A stretch of 64,000 nucleotides of DNA from Tuberibacillus calidus DSM 17572. GTDB taxonomy: Bacteria; Bacillota; Bacilli; Bacillales; Sporolactobacillaceae. Positions within the stretch are counted from its first letter, which is position 1, and each line of letters opens with the position of its first letter. The notes beneath the pieces are model-generated. The model made no database searches and was not told where the DNA came from. It saw only the letters and a program-made list of their open reading frames with translations. Positions 34,656 through 44,317 of the stretch are shown piece after piece. Both the position numbers and the translations under genes were made by a program. Location of the stretch: positions 4,291-68,290 of the forward strand of contig NZ_KE387194.1 of assembly GCF_000430685.1 (NCBI RefSeq), written 5' to 3'.

Positions 34656-35360
34656 TTAAAGGCGAAAAATCCGCATGCGATAGGCGTTCATGGCTGTATT
34701 TCCTAAATGATCAAGAAAGCGATAATTGGCGAAAGCGCCAACAGCAGCTCCCAAACCCGGAACCAATTGCAGTAATTTGGCTAGGTCAATCGTGTCGCGG
34801 TATTCTTGTTGGAAGGTGTACCAGTCCATTTCAGGATGGTGATCGTACTGCTCCCAATTTTTCAGTTTGAGGAAAGCGTCCTGTCTTTTTTCGTCACTTG
34901 AAAAAGCGGTGAGAAACACGTATAGGATGAACAATCTTTCCCGTTGATCTTTGACATCGAAGCCGTAAAGGGTGGCAGCCTCAAACAAAAATTTCATTTT
35001 AATTGACAATAGAGCAGGGAAATCGGCTAAAGAAAGCCAAAACCCTCCGGCGCCCGTTCCGGCACCTTCCACAGCAGCCACGCGTTTGTAGGTTTTTATT
35101 TTTTCTTGAATAAGTGTTTCTCTTTCCTTTAGTGAAAGATTTGCCGCTGGGGGCCGTTGGGTTGTCCATTTTGACCCGAGCAATGCCGCTTGGGTGATTT
35201 TTTTTATGGCTTCCGTCATAGTGCGATGGACGGCTTCGGGGATTTTATTATTAATAGCCACCTGGACTTTTTTGGCTGCACGGCTTACCATACCGCTCTT
35301 TTTCATCATTTTACGCTGCCAATCCAGGCATTCTTTTTTAGCGATTTCTTCGTAGGTCAT
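34656..35360 (-). CDS. EcsC-family protein
   Basis: A 234-residue EcsC-domain protein. Landmarks are an N-terminal helix (EIAKKECLDWQRKMMKKSG), EGAGTGAGGFWLSLADFPALLSIKMKFLFEAATLYGFDV (the family's small-residue-rich amphipathic hairpin) and LLQLVPGLGAAVGAFANYRFLDHLG near the end. The two glycine-rich stretches are probably membrane-associated. EcsC was named from the ecs transporter operon, but its own function is unknown, and no transporter genes are nearby. The ATG at 35360 is chosen because GGAGG lies seven bases ahead; a GTG two codons earlier is too close. Confidence 0.9.
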   Translation of the reverse strand: MTYEEIAKKECLDWQRKMMKKSGMVSRAAKKVQVAINNKIPEAVHRTMTEAIKKITQAALLGSKWTTQRPPAANLSLKERETLIQEKIKTYKRVAAVEGAGTGAGGFWLSLADFPALLSIKMKFLFEAATLYGFDVKDQRERLFILYVFLTAFSSDEKRQDAFLKLKNWEQYDHHPEMDWYTFQQEYRDTIDLAKLLQLVPGLGAAVGAFANYRFLDHLGNTAMNAYRMRIFRL

Positions 35361-35523
35361 ATTCACCCTCCGGAAATATAAAAATACGTCTTAGGGCTGA
35401 GAGAGGTTAAACCTCTGGAGCGTTTGGCGAAATTCGTTCGGCTTATAAAATGATTGTAGTCGAAAAATAACATCTTTACAACATAACATTGTTATGTTAC
35501 TTTAATGGAGGGGGTGGCAATCA

Positions 35524-36189
35524 ATGGAGAATGAATTGATTTCAAAAAAGGAATTGCTTGAACTAACCGGCATTTCCTACGGCCAGTTATATCGTTGGAA
35601 GCGAAAAAACTTGATTCCCGAAGAATGGTTTATTCGGAAATCGACCTTTACCGGTCAAGAAACGTTTTTTCCGAAGCAAAAAATTTTAAAAAGGATCGAT
35701 AAAATCCTTAACATGAAGGACCATCTGTCTTTGGATGAAATCGCCGCCCATGTTTCACCGAATCCGGCGGCCATCACCGTGGAAACTGAACAATTATTAA
35801 AACAAAACATTGTTTCAAATGTTGCTGTGAAGTTATTTGAAGAAGCCTTTGGAAAGAAGCCGATCCTCAATTTTGATGAATTGCTGACCATTTTCCTCAT
35901 CGATCAAGGGCTGAAAAACGGTTCCATCAGCCTAGAAGAGGGGCGTCTACTCCTTCACGTCATGCGTGACCATTATGAAAACGTTAAGGGGAAAAACGGC
36001 GAGCTCATATTGATTCGAAAGCTAGGATTGCAAATTGCAATGATTATCGGAAGCCCCGCTGAACTTTTTATTGAGAATGAAGCGAGGATTGCCTACCGAG
36101 CCAACATTGCTCAATCCATTGAGGCATTAAAAGAAAAGCTTGAAGCGAATAACCAGGAGGATGGAAATGAGAATGGAAAACAATCATGA
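35524..36189 (+). CDS. yhbD: YhbD-like protein with MerR-type HTH head (DUF4004)
   Basis: A 221-residue protein. Residues about 5-45 are a MerR-like helix-turn-helix (LISKKELLELTGISYGQLYRWKRKNLIP); the rest is a helical domain (DUF4004) with LIRKLGLQIAMIIGSPAELFIENEARIAYR. In B. subtilis yhbD precedes the bactofilin genes yhbE and yhbF, and here it also overlaps the first bactofilin by 23 bases, so co-translation is likely. It may control or anchor the bactofilin system; this is inferred from gene order only. GGAGGGGGTG precedes the ATG. Confidence 0.88.
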   Translation: MENELISKKELLELTGISYGQLYRWKRKNLIPEEWFIRKSTFTGQETFFPKQKILKRIDKILNMKDHLSLDEIAAHVSPNPAAITVETEQLLKQNIVSNVAVKLFEEAFGKKPILNFDELLTIFLIDQGLKNGSISLEEGRLLLHVMRDHYENVKGKNGELILIRKLGLQIAMIIGSPAELFIENEARIAYRANIAQSIEALKEKLEANNQEDGNENGKQS

Positions 36190-36889
36190 TTTAATCATAT
36201 CAGGCACGGCCAAAGCCGCAGGCGGCAAATATCGGCGCGTTGAAATAAGCGGTTCGGCAACGGTTAGCGGGGATTTGATGTGTGATTATTGCCGCATATC
36301 AGGGTCGGGCAAAACGGATGGCGATGTGAAAGTGAAAATCATGAAAGTGAGCGGCACCAGCCATCATTTCGGCAATGTGGAGGCTCAAGCGATGGATGTG
36401 AGCGGCGCATGCCGTGTCGACGGCCGCTTAGCATGTGAAGACTTGAAAGCCAGCGGCTCCCTAAAAGTTGATAAACACTTTACCGGAGAAAAAACAGAGG
36501 TCAATGGAACGCTCACGATCAAAGGAAATTGTGCGAGTGAACATTTTACCATTAAAGGCTCTTTTAAAATTGGTGAAATGCTCAATGCTGATACGATCGA
36601 GATCATGCTTTACCAAAATGCTTCGGCCAAGGAAATTGGGGGCAGTACCATACAAGTGAGAAAAGAGCATAAAGGATTTTCGTTGTCTAAACTTTTTAAT
36701 GGGTTGCAACCGATGTTGTCGGCGGATGTCATTGAGGGTGATGATATTTCGCTGGAAAATACCAAAGCCCGTGTCGTCCGCGGAAAAAACGTACACATCG
36801 GGCCCGGCTGTATGATTGACCTCGTCGAGTATTACGAGGAATTGACGCAAGATCAAGAAGCGGAAGTTAAAAGTTTTAAAAAGCTATAA
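36167..36889 (+). CDS. bacE: Bactofilin-like polymer-forming protein, first of pair (YhbE/BacE-like)
   Basis: A 240-residue protein made almost wholly of short beta-strand repeats with the rhythm I-S-G-S-x-x-V-x-G-D-L (for example RVEISGSATVSGDLMCDYCRISGSGKTDGDV), the right-handed beta-helix of polymer-forming bactofilins. The repeat domain runs to about residue 150, then LSADVIEGDDISLENTKARVVRGKNVHIGPGC forms a second strand block. Bactofilins self-assemble at the membrane or envelope; BacE/BacF of B. subtilis are linked to flagella and motility. ATG 36167 lies six bases after AGGAGG. It sits between yhbD and the second bactofilin with a 14-base gap to the latter. Confidence 0.87.
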   Translation: MRMENNHDLIISGTAKAAGGKYRRVEISGSATVSGDLMCDYCRISGSGKTDGDVKVKIMKVSGTSHHFGNVEAQAMDVSGACRVDGRLACEDLKASGSLKVDKHFTGEKTEVNGTLTIKGNCASEHFTIKGSFKIGEMLNADTIEIMLYQNASAKEIGGSTIQVRKEHKGFSLSKLFNGLQPMLSADVIEGDDISLENTKARVVRGKNVHIGPGCMIDLVEYYEELTQDQEAEVKSFKKL

Positions 36890-36903
36890 GAGGTGTGTGA
36901 ATC

Positions 36904-37611
36904 ATGACAAATAAAGATATCCGCATTAACGGCGCGGGCATGACGGCTGGTGGTGACTTTAGAAAGGTCATCATTCGCGGTGAAGGAAGCATCACAACTG
37001 ACTTAAAATGTGCGGAGTTCATTTGCCGCGGGTCAGGGAGAGCGATGGGACAAATGATGGCCGAAAATGTGCGAGTGGCTGGTCAAGCGAATTTTCATGA
37101 TGATGTCCAAGCCAAAAATGTTCGCATCTTTGGGCAGACCGAGTTTTTACGCAACGTCCAAGCCGACGATTTCGGGATCTGGGGACAGGCAGAAGTTCAG
37201 GGAAATATACAGGCGGAGCGCGTGAGGATTAAGGGAAGGCTCACTGTCCAAGGCGATGTGGAAGCGGAGAGGTTTGAGGCTATCGGAGCGTTTGAAGTCA
37301 ATGGCCTCCTTAATGCTGGAACCATTCAAATTTCAGTGAAAAGTTTCGGCCCGAGTAAAGTCAAAGAAATCGGCGGGGATGAAATCATTGTAAAAAGGCG
37401 GAAAGGGTTAATCGGGTTGTTACACTCTAGAGGGATCTTGAATGCCGAGTCGATTGAAGGTGATGAGATCTACTTAGAATTTACAAAGGCCAAAACCGTA
37501 AGAGGCACAAATGTTCGTCTTGGTCCAGGCTGTGACATCGAGACCGTGGAATATAAAACGCATTATCACGCACACGAAGATTCAGTCGTTCAAAAATATG
37601 AAAAGGTGTAG
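36904..37611 (+). CDS. bacF: Bactofilin-like polymer-forming protein, second of pair (YhbF/BacF-like)
   Basis: A 235-residue paralogue of the preceding protein, with the same beta-helix rhythm (VIIRGEGSITTDLKCAEF, VRIFGQTEFLRNVQADDFGIWGQ, VRIKGRLTVQGDV) and the same C-terminal block ESIEGDEIYLEFTKAKTVRGTNVRLGPGC. The pair probably co-polymerises. AGAGGTGTG precedes the ATG. It ends 13 bases before the drug-exporter start, so all four genes from yhbD appear to form one operon. Confidence 0.87.
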   Translation: MTNKDIRINGAGMTAGGDFRKVIIRGEGSITTDLKCAEFICRGSGRAMGQMMAENVRVAGQANFHDDVQAKNVRIFGQTEFLRNVQADDFGIWGQAEVQGNIQAERVRIKGRLTVQGDVEAERFEAIGAFEVNGLLNAGTIQISVKSFGPSKVKEIGGDEIIVKRRKGLIGLLHSRGILNAESIEGDEIYLEFTKAKTVRGTNVRLGPGCDIETVEYKTHYHAHEDSVVQKYEKV

Positions 37612-37624
37612 AAAGGGTGGTATG

Positions 37625-39139
37625 ATGACAGAACGTAAAAATCGATTAAAGTTTGTTCTTGCAGGACTGATGCTCGGCATGTTTGTGGCTTCCATTGACC
37701 AAACCGTCGTGGCAACAGCGATGGGGACGATTGTCAGCGACCTTGGCGGTTTAGACAAATTCATCTGGGTCACAACCGCTTATTTAGTCACGGAACTCGC
37801 AGGCATGCCGATTTTCGGAAAATTGTCGGATATGTATGGCCGGAAAAAATTCTTTCTCTTCGGTCTGTCGATGTTTTTATTAGGTTCGGTGCTTAGTGGG
37901 ACGGCGCAGTCCATTATACAACTCAGCATTTATCGCGCGATACAAGGGATTGGGGGCGGCGCGCTGATCCCGATCGCCTTTACCATCATCTTTGATGTTT
38001 TTCCAGCAGACCAACGCGGAAAGTTGTCCGGTGTTTTTGGGGCTGTCTTCGGGTTATCGAGCATTATTGGGCCGCTAGCCGGAGCCTATATTACGGATTA
38101 TATCAACTGGCGATGGGTTTTCTACATCAATTTGCCGCTGGGATTAATCACGCTGTTTTTGATCGGCGTCTTTTATCACGAGTCAGCGGTACATGAAAAA
38201 CAAAAAATTGACTGGTGGGGGGCCATCACCCTCGTCACTTCAGTTGTTTGCCTGATGTTTGCCCTAGAGTTAGGCGGAAAAATTTATGCATGGGATTCCG
38301 GCATCATCATCAGCTTGTTTGCCGCTTTTGTCCTGTTTATGGTCGCCTTTCTCATAATCGAAACAAAGGCCGAATCCCCCATTATTTCTTTTGAAATGTT
38401 TAAAAACCGCTTATTTGCGACGAGCACCCTTGCTGGCTTATTTTATGGCATCGTGTTTGTTGCAGCCGTCATGTTTATTCCGATTTTCATTCAAGGAGTT
38501 AAAGGGGGCTCGGCGACGAACTCCGGGATCCTTTTATTGCCGATGAGCTTGGCGTCGGTCATCACTAGCGTTATTGGTGGGATGATTGTCGCTAAATTTC
38601 GGTTCCGTACGGTGATGACCCTTTCAAGCCTGATTCTTATTGCAGGGATTATTTTGCTATCAACGCTATCCGTCGAAACATCGCGGTGGTGGATCACGAT
38701 TTATATGATCATCACCGGTTTTGGCACTGGGTTTTCGTTTTCGGTTCTTAATATGGCAGCGATTCAACCTTTTGATTACACACGTCGCGGTCAGGCAGGC
38801 TCGAGCATCAATTTCGTTCGCGAACTAGGCATGACCGTCGGGTTGACGATTTATGGGATGATTCAAAGCCACTTGATGACGAATAAACTGGCCGATGTCA
38901 TTTCCGGAATGGGACCAATGGGCAAGATGATGTCGGGTGACCCGCGAGCGATGATGGCACCGGAAACTCGCGCCCACATTCCGTCACCGGTGTTAGAAAA
39001 ATGGACGGACGCTTTGTCATCGTCCATCACCATCACGTTTTTATGGTTGATCCTGCCGGCAGCGTTTACGTTCGTTTTTGCTCTATTGATGGGGAAAGAA
39101 AAATTCATCAACCTGACGAACAAAGAAATCTCTGGTTAA
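37625..39139 (+). CDS. DHA2-family MFS drug exporter (EmrB/QacA type)
   Basis: A 504-residue transporter with 14 predicted helices. SIDQTVVATAMGTIV in helix 1 and LSDMYGRKKFF (motif A) between helices 2 and 3 are diagnostic, and the helix 5 antiporter motif is GPLAGAYITDYINWRWVFYINLP. It exports toxic organics in exchange for protons. The ATG at 37625 (or 37622) follows AAAGGGTGG; a long in-frame extension back to 37511 overlaps bacF and is rejected. Its place at the end of the bactofilin unit suggests co-expression rather than a shared function. Confidence 0.9.
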   Translation: MTERKNRLKFVLAGLMLGMFVASIDQTVVATAMGTIVSDLGGLDKFIWVTTAYLVTELAGMPIFGKLSDMYGRKKFFLFGLSMFLLGSVLSGTAQSIIQLSIYRAIQGIGGGALIPIAFTIIFDVFPADQRGKLSGVFGAVFGLSSIIGPLAGAYITDYINWRWVFYINLPLGLITLFLIGVFYHESAVHEKQKIDWWGAITLVTSVVCLMFALELGGKIYAWDSGIIISLFAAFVLFMVAFLIIETKAESPIISFEMFKNRLFATSTLAGLFYGIVFVAAVMFIPIFIQGVKGGSATNSGILLLPMSLASVITSVIGGMIVAKFRFRTVMTLSSLILIAGIILLSTLSVETSRWWITIYMIITGFGTGFSFSVLNMAAIQPFDYTRRGQAGSSINFVRELGMTVGLTIYGMIQSHLMTNKLADVISGMGPMGKMMSGDPRAMMAPETRAHIPSPVLEKWTDALSSSITITFLWLILPAAFTFVFALLMGKEKFINLTNKEISG

Positions 39140-39176
39140 AAAAGTCGGGAGAGGACTGGAATGAAATAAAACAATT

Positions 39177-39240
39177 AGGCTCTGCTAAAGAAACTTGGCT
39201 CTGCCAAGTCTTTTTTTTAGGCGAAGGCAGAGCCTTTGGG
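39177..39240 (-). repeat. Dispersed ~90-bp element, inverted copy
   Basis: Read on the minus strand it gives AAAGGCTCTGCCTTCGCCTA and CTTGGCAGAGCCAAGTTTC, the strongly paired 3' half of the family. It lies between the converging MFS and ltaS genes. Confidence 0.7.
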
Positions 39241-39278
39241 CTCTTTAAGCAAATCTCATAGACTTTCTAACCGGAATA

Positions 39279-39312
39279 AAAAGAGCAGGCTCACTGTGGA
39301 GCCCGCTCTTTT
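39279..39312. terminator. Terminator of ltaS (bidirectional)
   Basis: AAAAGAGCAGGCTC and GAGCCCGCTCTTTT around ACTGTG, with T-runs both ways. It is shared by the converging genes. Confidence 0.85.
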
Positions 39313-39324
39313 TTAAATGATAGA

Positions 39325-41352
39325 TTACTCGCCTTCTGTTCCCATCGTTTTGGTGGTCGTTTCTGGTTGCTGATCATAGTTGATGAAAGAAGATGGCGGC
39401 ATGTCTTTGTCTTGTACTTCACGGCGATAATCAATTTTCGATTTATCCATTGGCACGAAGCCTTTTGGTTTATAGAAGCGAAGCAGGTCGCTGTTGACGA
39501 CTTTATCGGACATTTCCAGTTCCTTCTTCGCAATTTCATCGTAAGGTTTGCAGAGCTTGCTATCGACTTTTTCTCCGGTGGCATTCAAGTAGCAAGTGCC
39601 TTTGACCGACGTGTATTTCGTTGTCACGAAATCGCCGTTACGGAACGGGACGATATCGCGGTGCTGCTTGGATAACAGGTCAGAACCGAAGGCAATAAAG
39701 TCTTTCGTATTAATGCCTAACAGGTGCATGAGCGTCGGCCGGACATCGACTTCACCGCCATACGTTTCAATCGGTTTTCCTGGGCTTTTCACTTGCGGAA
39801 CATGAATGAAAAGCGGAACGCGTTGGAGTTGCGCGTTTTCAAACGGTGTGATTGGCTGACCCATGACTTTCTCCATCGCTTTATTGTGGTTTTCGGAGAT
39901 GCCGTAATGGTCGCCGTACATGACGATCACCGTATGGTCATAAAGACCGCTTTTCTTCAGATCCGTAAAGAACTGCTTGAGCGCTTCATCCAAGTAATGC
40001 GCGGTTTGGAAGTAACGGTTGACGACACCGTCACCGAAATCGCCGGCCGGAAAATCGATATCTTCCGGGTCGAGTTTAAAATCAAAGTGATTGGACAATG
40101 TGATGAACTTCGTGTAAAACGGTTGTTTCAAGCCCTTCAGTAAAGGCATGGATTCGGTAAAGAACGGCTTATCTTCCATACCGTAGTTAATCACATGGTC
40201 GGGCTGCATGTCATAGTAGCGCGCATCGAAAAATTTGTCATACCCGAGCGACTTGTACATGACATCGCGGTTCCAGAAGGATTTATAGTTGCCGTGAAAG
40301 ACCGCTGTCGTATAGCCGTGATCATGTAAAATTTCCGGTGCCGCTTGGTACGTGTTTTGCGCTTTCGTGTAAAAGACGGAACCTTGTGATAACGGGAATA
40401 AAGAGTTTTCCATCATAAATTCAGCATCGGATGTTTTTCCTTGACCGGTTTGATGGAAAAAGTTTTTGAAATAAAACGTATGGTCGTCCGTTGTCAAGGA
40501 ATGCAAAAACGGCATGACATACTGCATTTTCCCATTCTCATCAGGCAATTGATAATCAATCATAAAGTTTTGCAAAGACTCAAGAGAGATATAAATGACG
40601 TTGTCGCCTTTAGCTTTGCCGAAATATTTGGGGTTCGGCTCTGAATAATTCGATTTCACGTAGTTGGCGACATCAACGACATCGCTGCTGTCGGCCATCG
40701 CGCGCTGTGCCGAAGTCCGGGCATTTTGGATCAAGTCGTAAATCGTGTAATTGTATGCCCCAAGATATTTGACCAAATAATTTCGGTCAAACGCCCGTTG
40801 CAACAGCTGCGGGCGGTCAGCTTCAGCAAGGCTTAAGTTGATCGCAAATAGAACAATGGCAGCCGTAAACACTGATCCCACAGTCCGCCATTGCAACCGC
40901 TCATGCGGCTTCACGACTTTGAAGACGACAAGGGCGATTAACAGCAAAATATCAACAAAATAGATTGCGTCGTGCGGCTCCATCAATGCTTGAGCGCTGC
41001 CCGAGACTTCCCCAAAGTTTTTCGTTTGGAAAATAACGGGTAGTGTAATAAAGTCACTGAAGAAGCGATAAAACACGACGTTAGCATATAAAACGATCGT
41101 CAAGATCAAGTCGATAATAATGGTTAAAACATACTGCTTGCGACCTTTAAAAATAAGGGCAATGCCAAGGAAGAATAGGGCGGAGCTTGCCGGGTTCAAA
41201 AACAACAGGAAGCGTTGCATATTGTTTGAAACCCCTAAGTTAAACTCCGTCAAATAGGCATAATAGGATTTCGCCCATAAAAGCAACACAGCTATAAAGA
41301 AAAAGGTCATTTTTCTGTTCATGATTTTCTTTGTAATGTTTAAAAGAGTCAT
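39325..41352 (-). CDS. ltaS: Lipoteichoic acid synthase
   Basis: A 675-residue glycerol-phosphate transferase that builds the LTA chain from phosphatidylglycerol outside the cell. Five N-terminal helices (to about residue 180) are followed by a linker with a likely signal-peptidase site (RTSAQRAMADS) and a sulfatase-like domain. The nucleophile is Thr307 in GQGKTSDAEF, the metal Glu is 258 in SLES, and the later metal ligands are in MYGDHYG and LSNHFDF. The C-terminal tail is unusually charged and Thr-rich. The start at 41352 has AGGAGG eight bases upstream. The product and the Bacillales setting imply a Gram-positive LTA-type envelope. Confidence 0.96.
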   Translation of the reverse strand: MTLLNITKKIMNRKMTFFFIAVLLLWAKSYYAYLTEFNLGVSNNMQRFLLFLNPASSALFFLGIALIFKGRKQYVLTIIIDLILTIVLYANVVFYRFFSDFITLPVIFQTKNFGEVSGSAQALMEPHDAIYFVDILLLIALVVFKVVKPHERLQWRTVGSVFTAAIVLFAINLSLAEADRPQLLQRAFDRNYLVKYLGAYNYTIYDLIQNARTSAQRAMADSSDVVDVANYVKSNYSEPNPKYFGKAKGDNVIYISLESLQNFMIDYQLPDENGKMQYVMPFLHSLTTDDHTFYFKNFFHQTGQGKTSDAEFMMENSLFPLSQGSVFYTKAQNTYQAAPEILHDHGYTTAVFHGNYKSFWNRDVMYKSLGYDKFFDARYYDMQPDHVINYGMEDKPFFTESMPLLKGLKQPFYTKFITLSNHFDFKLDPEDIDFPAGDFGDGVVNRYFQTAHYLDEALKQFFTDLKKSGLYDHTVIVMYGDHYGISENHNKAMEKVMGQPITPFENAQLQRVPLFIHVPQVKSPGKPIETYGGEVDVRPTLMHLLGINTKDFIAFGSDLLSKQHRDIVPFRNGDFVTTKYTSVKGTCYLNATGEKVDSKLCKPYDEIAKKELEMSDKVVNSDLLRFYKPKGFVPMDKSKIDYRREVQDKDMPPSSFINYDQQPETTTKTMGTEGE

Positions 41353-41656
41353 AGTTTCCCCTCCTAAAAAGCCAGAATCGGCCACTTGAAGGAACCTTTG
41401 AGGTATGCATTGGCAAAGATTTTCAAGTTATTACCAACCACGGATTTGTTTACTCCATTTATTTTAGTCGGATTGGTCAAAATGTCAAACTGAATCTTTT
41501 TCCAAAAAACGACGATTTGTGACTTGCTCTTTATTATTTTAGACGAGCAAATTATATGAAAAGATTCGTTGAATTATGCTAGCAAGCTTCAAATGGCCGC
41601 AAAAAAACAGGCATTTTTATTAAGGAAAACCAAACCAAACCCGAACCGTACTGGTA

Positions 41657-42469
41657 TCAATCGAACATCGAAACCGGTAGGGCTCGTTTGTGACAGGTTT
41701 TTGAATATTGGTTTTCAATTTTTTCAGCAACGTCTTCTGGTACCTCTTTACCTTCCAGATAATCGTCAATTTGTTCATAAGTGAGGCCCAGTTCCGTTTC
41801 ATCAGCCTGTTGCGGCTTTTGATCGAGTAAATCTGCTGTAGGCGTTTTTAAGTACAGTTGTTCAGGACAGTTTAAAGCTTTAAGCAAGGCTTTCCCTTGC
41901 CTTTTTGTTAAACCAGCTAACGGCAACAAATCGGCGGCACCGTCGCCATATTTCGTAAAAAAGCCTGTGACCGCTTCGGCGGCGTGATCCGTGCCGACAA
42001 CCAAACCGCGTTTTTCACCAGCAATCGCATATTGCGCGATCATGCGCATGCGCGCTTTGACATTTCCTTTTTGAAAGTCGCCAAGCGGTTCAGGTAAAAC
42101 AGCGTCATAGGTCGCTTTCAATTGGTCTACAGCCGGTTGAATATTAAATTTATAAGTGTAATCAGGCTGGATAAAATCGAGGACAGCGGCTTCATCATCG
42201 GCATCTTTTTGTACCCCGTACGGCAGTCTCACGCCGATAAAAGCATAACCCCCGCCTTCCGTCTCATTGAGCTCATTGGCAGCCATTTGACAAAGTTTTC
42301 CGGCGAGCGTTGAGTCTTGGCCGAGGCTTAAGCCCAGAACGAGCGTTTTTGCCCCCGACTTTAAAAGATATGATTTAATAAAATCCACTCGTGCGCGAAT
42401 CTCGGCTTCAGGGTCAATTTCGGGCCGGACGTGTAAGGCTTGCATAATTTCTTTTTGCATTGGTCGCAT
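41657..42469 (-). CDS. nadE: NH3-dependent NAD synthetase
   Basis: A 270-residue NadE that amidates nicotinic acid adenine dinucleotide. It tracks B. subtilis NadE closely: [83 protein letters not shown]. The ATP-pyrophosphatase loop, normally SGGQDS, reads SLGQDS here (first Gly replaced by Leu), which is unusual. The C-terminus stops right after VSMFD, a few residues short. The ATG at 42469 is best placed relative to GGAG; three nearby in-frame starts are possible. It is followed by about 270 bases without a gene, then ltaS. Confidence 0.93.
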   Translation of the reverse strand: MRPMQKEIMQALHVRPEIDPEAEIRARVDFIKSYLLKSGAKTLVLGLSLGQDSTLAGKLCQMAANELNETEGGGYAFIGVRLPYGVQKDADDEAAVLDFIQPDYTYKFNIQPAVDQLKATYDAVLPEPLGDFQKGNVKARMRMIAQYAIAGEKRGLVVGTDHAAEAVTGFFTKYGDGAADLLPLAGLTKRQGKALLKALNCPEQLYLKTPTADLLDQKPQQADETELGLTYEQIDDYLEGKEVPEDVAEKIENQYSKTCHKRALPVSMFD

Positions 42470-42546
42470 GTTCATCACTCCATACAAATAATATATTTTT
42501 AACTAAAAGTATAGCGAATTTAGGTAGATTTTACATATTTAAACCC

Positions 42547-44199
42547 TTAACTGATTTTATATAAATAGATGGTCCAAGGAGAGGATGGCCGGGTAAATTT
42601 TTTTTGCATTACCAAATGATTCTCCTTAGCGTTAGCAATTCTAACCGCTGACAACACATATTTACCACCCATTTCTTGAAGTGCCTTGATATTAAGCTGC
42701 AAATGACGGATCGTTTTGTGTCGGTACATATAGTGCTGGCCCAACTCATCGACAAAAATATAGCAGCGGCTTCCCCAATCATCAAAATAATGGCGGAGGC
42801 GGTCGTTTTTCTTAAGTTCTGGGCTGATGATGCGGCGGAATTCATGTTTATACTTGAGCGGATAGCTTGGCACATAGCCATCCAAGGTATAAAAGCCGTT
42901 ATACGCTGCGATCGCCGGATGGATGCCGATCGAGATGACGCGATACGTCGACGGCGGTTGGCCAATGTATTTTTTTATCTCTTGAAAAAGCGCCGGTGAA
43001 TAAAATTCCCGATAGGTTGGAAAGTGGTAATACGTGTATTTCCACTGTTCATTAAAAGAAAAAAGCAACACGATTTGCGAAATTAAAAGGAGCGTTGACA
43101 CCAAACGGCCGTTTCGGCAGGTTGTTTTAATAATGAAAAGAGCGAGGGCAAAGCCAATGTACCAAAGGACGGGTTCTAAAAAATGAATGCGCCCGAAATT
43201 AAAGGATCGGATGATCGGAAATGATTTCTCAAGCGTCCATGTTCCCTGCCAATAGTAGGCGGCTATCAAAAAAGAAAACAAGCCGCATAACCCAAAAATC
43301 CACCATAATAGATCAACTTTTTTCTTATATACATAGCCAAGATATAAAGCAATAAGGATGGTCGGAAGGACGATAAATTCTGTTAATCGAATGACATGGG
43401 TTTGGCCTATGACAAAATAGATGACGGCGCGTCCGATCATTTCCAAGGTGTTTAATGTGCCGCGGCTGAATTCCTCTCGGTGAGAAAGAAACCGATCTTG
43501 AATGAACATTTCATAAATGACCCTGTAGTTTATGGCTAGGTAAAGCGTCGTCATGATTATTAAAGCCGAGAGCCAAGGGATATGCCATTTTCGTTTCTTA
43601 AGCGCCTCAGCCAGCCACCATATCCCCATGCAGCCAATAAAAAAACAAAAACTGAGGATAAAACTGGAATAAAATGGGATAAAGCAGATGATCAGCCAAT
43701 CCCATTTGGTTTGTTGATTCGCTCTGAAGTTAAGAAAAGCGTAAAGCGCAAGCGGCAAGCCGGCGATGGATAAACCTCCAGATGGCCAAAAAGGTAAAAA
43801 CGCGTAACATAAGGCGGTCCCGATGACCAGCGCTTCTTCCCCTTTTTTAAAGAGATGCCGTTTTAGCAGTAGATACATGCCCAAAAAGGCGGCAAACCGC
43901 ATAAATGTTTGGTTTAACGTGTAGGCCATAAACGGTTTAAACAGTACATAAAGAATGAGTCCGATATCAAATTCAGAACCAAGTGAATTGCGCGGTACCC
44001 CGTTCATCATATTGGGAATCACGCTGTGAAGCCCGCCAAAAAGGGTATGGGTATCTGCCATCAGTTTATACCAAACAACATTTGAGTCTAAATTGTCATG
44101 AATGCGTACTCTCGTATCTTCCCCAAGGATGTAATATGGCGAAAGATAAAGGAAAATCAAGACAAGTGCACCCGTCATTAGAAGCCGGTGCCGTGTCAT
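42547..44199 (-). CDS. Polytopic membrane protein, YkoS-like (DUF6044)
   Basis: A 550-residue protein with 10-12 membrane helices over the first two thirds and a soluble C-terminal domain (YRVISIGIHPAIAAYNGFYTLDGYVPSYPLKYKHEFRRII). The N-terminal loop carries DNLDSNVVWYK, which in GT-C glycosyltransferases is where the catalytic acidic residues lie. It resembles Bacillus YkoS, a predicted envelope glycosyl- or phospho-transferase-like protein. A YkoP-like gene is 0.8 kb away. The exact substrate is unknown. The ATG at 44199 lies nine bases behind GGAG. It is immediately upstream of nadE and may be co-transcribed with it. Confidence 0.8.
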   Translation of the reverse strand: MTRHRLLMTGALVLIFLYLSPYYILGEDTRVRIHDNLDSNVVWYKLMADTHTLFGGLHSVIPNMMNGVPRNSLGSEFDIGLILYVLFKPFMAYTLNQTFMRFAAFLGMYLLLKRHLFKKGEEALVIGTALCYAFLPFWPSGGLSIAGLPLALYAFLNFRANQQTKWDWLIICFIPFYSSFILSFCFFIGCMGIWWLAEALKKRKWHIPWLSALIIMTTLYLAINYRVIYEMFIQDRFLSHREEFSRGTLNTLEMIGRAVIYFVIGQTHVIRLTEFIVLPTILIALYLGYVYKKKVDLLWWIFGLCGLFSFLIAAYYWQGTWTLEKSFPIIRSFNFGRIHFLEPVLWYIGFALALFIIKTTCRNGRLVSTLLLISQIVLLFSFNEQWKYTYYHFPTYREFYSPALFQEIKKYIGQPPSTYRVISIGIHPAIAAYNGFYTLDGYVPSYPLKYKHEFRRIISPELKKNDRLRHYFDDWGSRCYIFVDELGQHYMYRHKTIRHLQLNIKALQEMGGKYVLSAVRIANAKENHLVMQKKFTRPSSPWTIYLYKIS

Positions 44200-44317
44200 T
44201 TCCATCAGCTCCAATTGATAAATAAGTACGCGTCTAGTCTAACCAATTGGACCTAAAGGTTAAACATGACGGAATGGAGGGGATTGGTGTTGACAAATGT
44301 TTTGAATAGCATTCAAT

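Noticed and set aside
37511-37624. Extension of the MFS exporter into bacF
   Set aside because: It overlaps bacF by about 100 bases in another frame, and a ribosome site sits at the shorter start.
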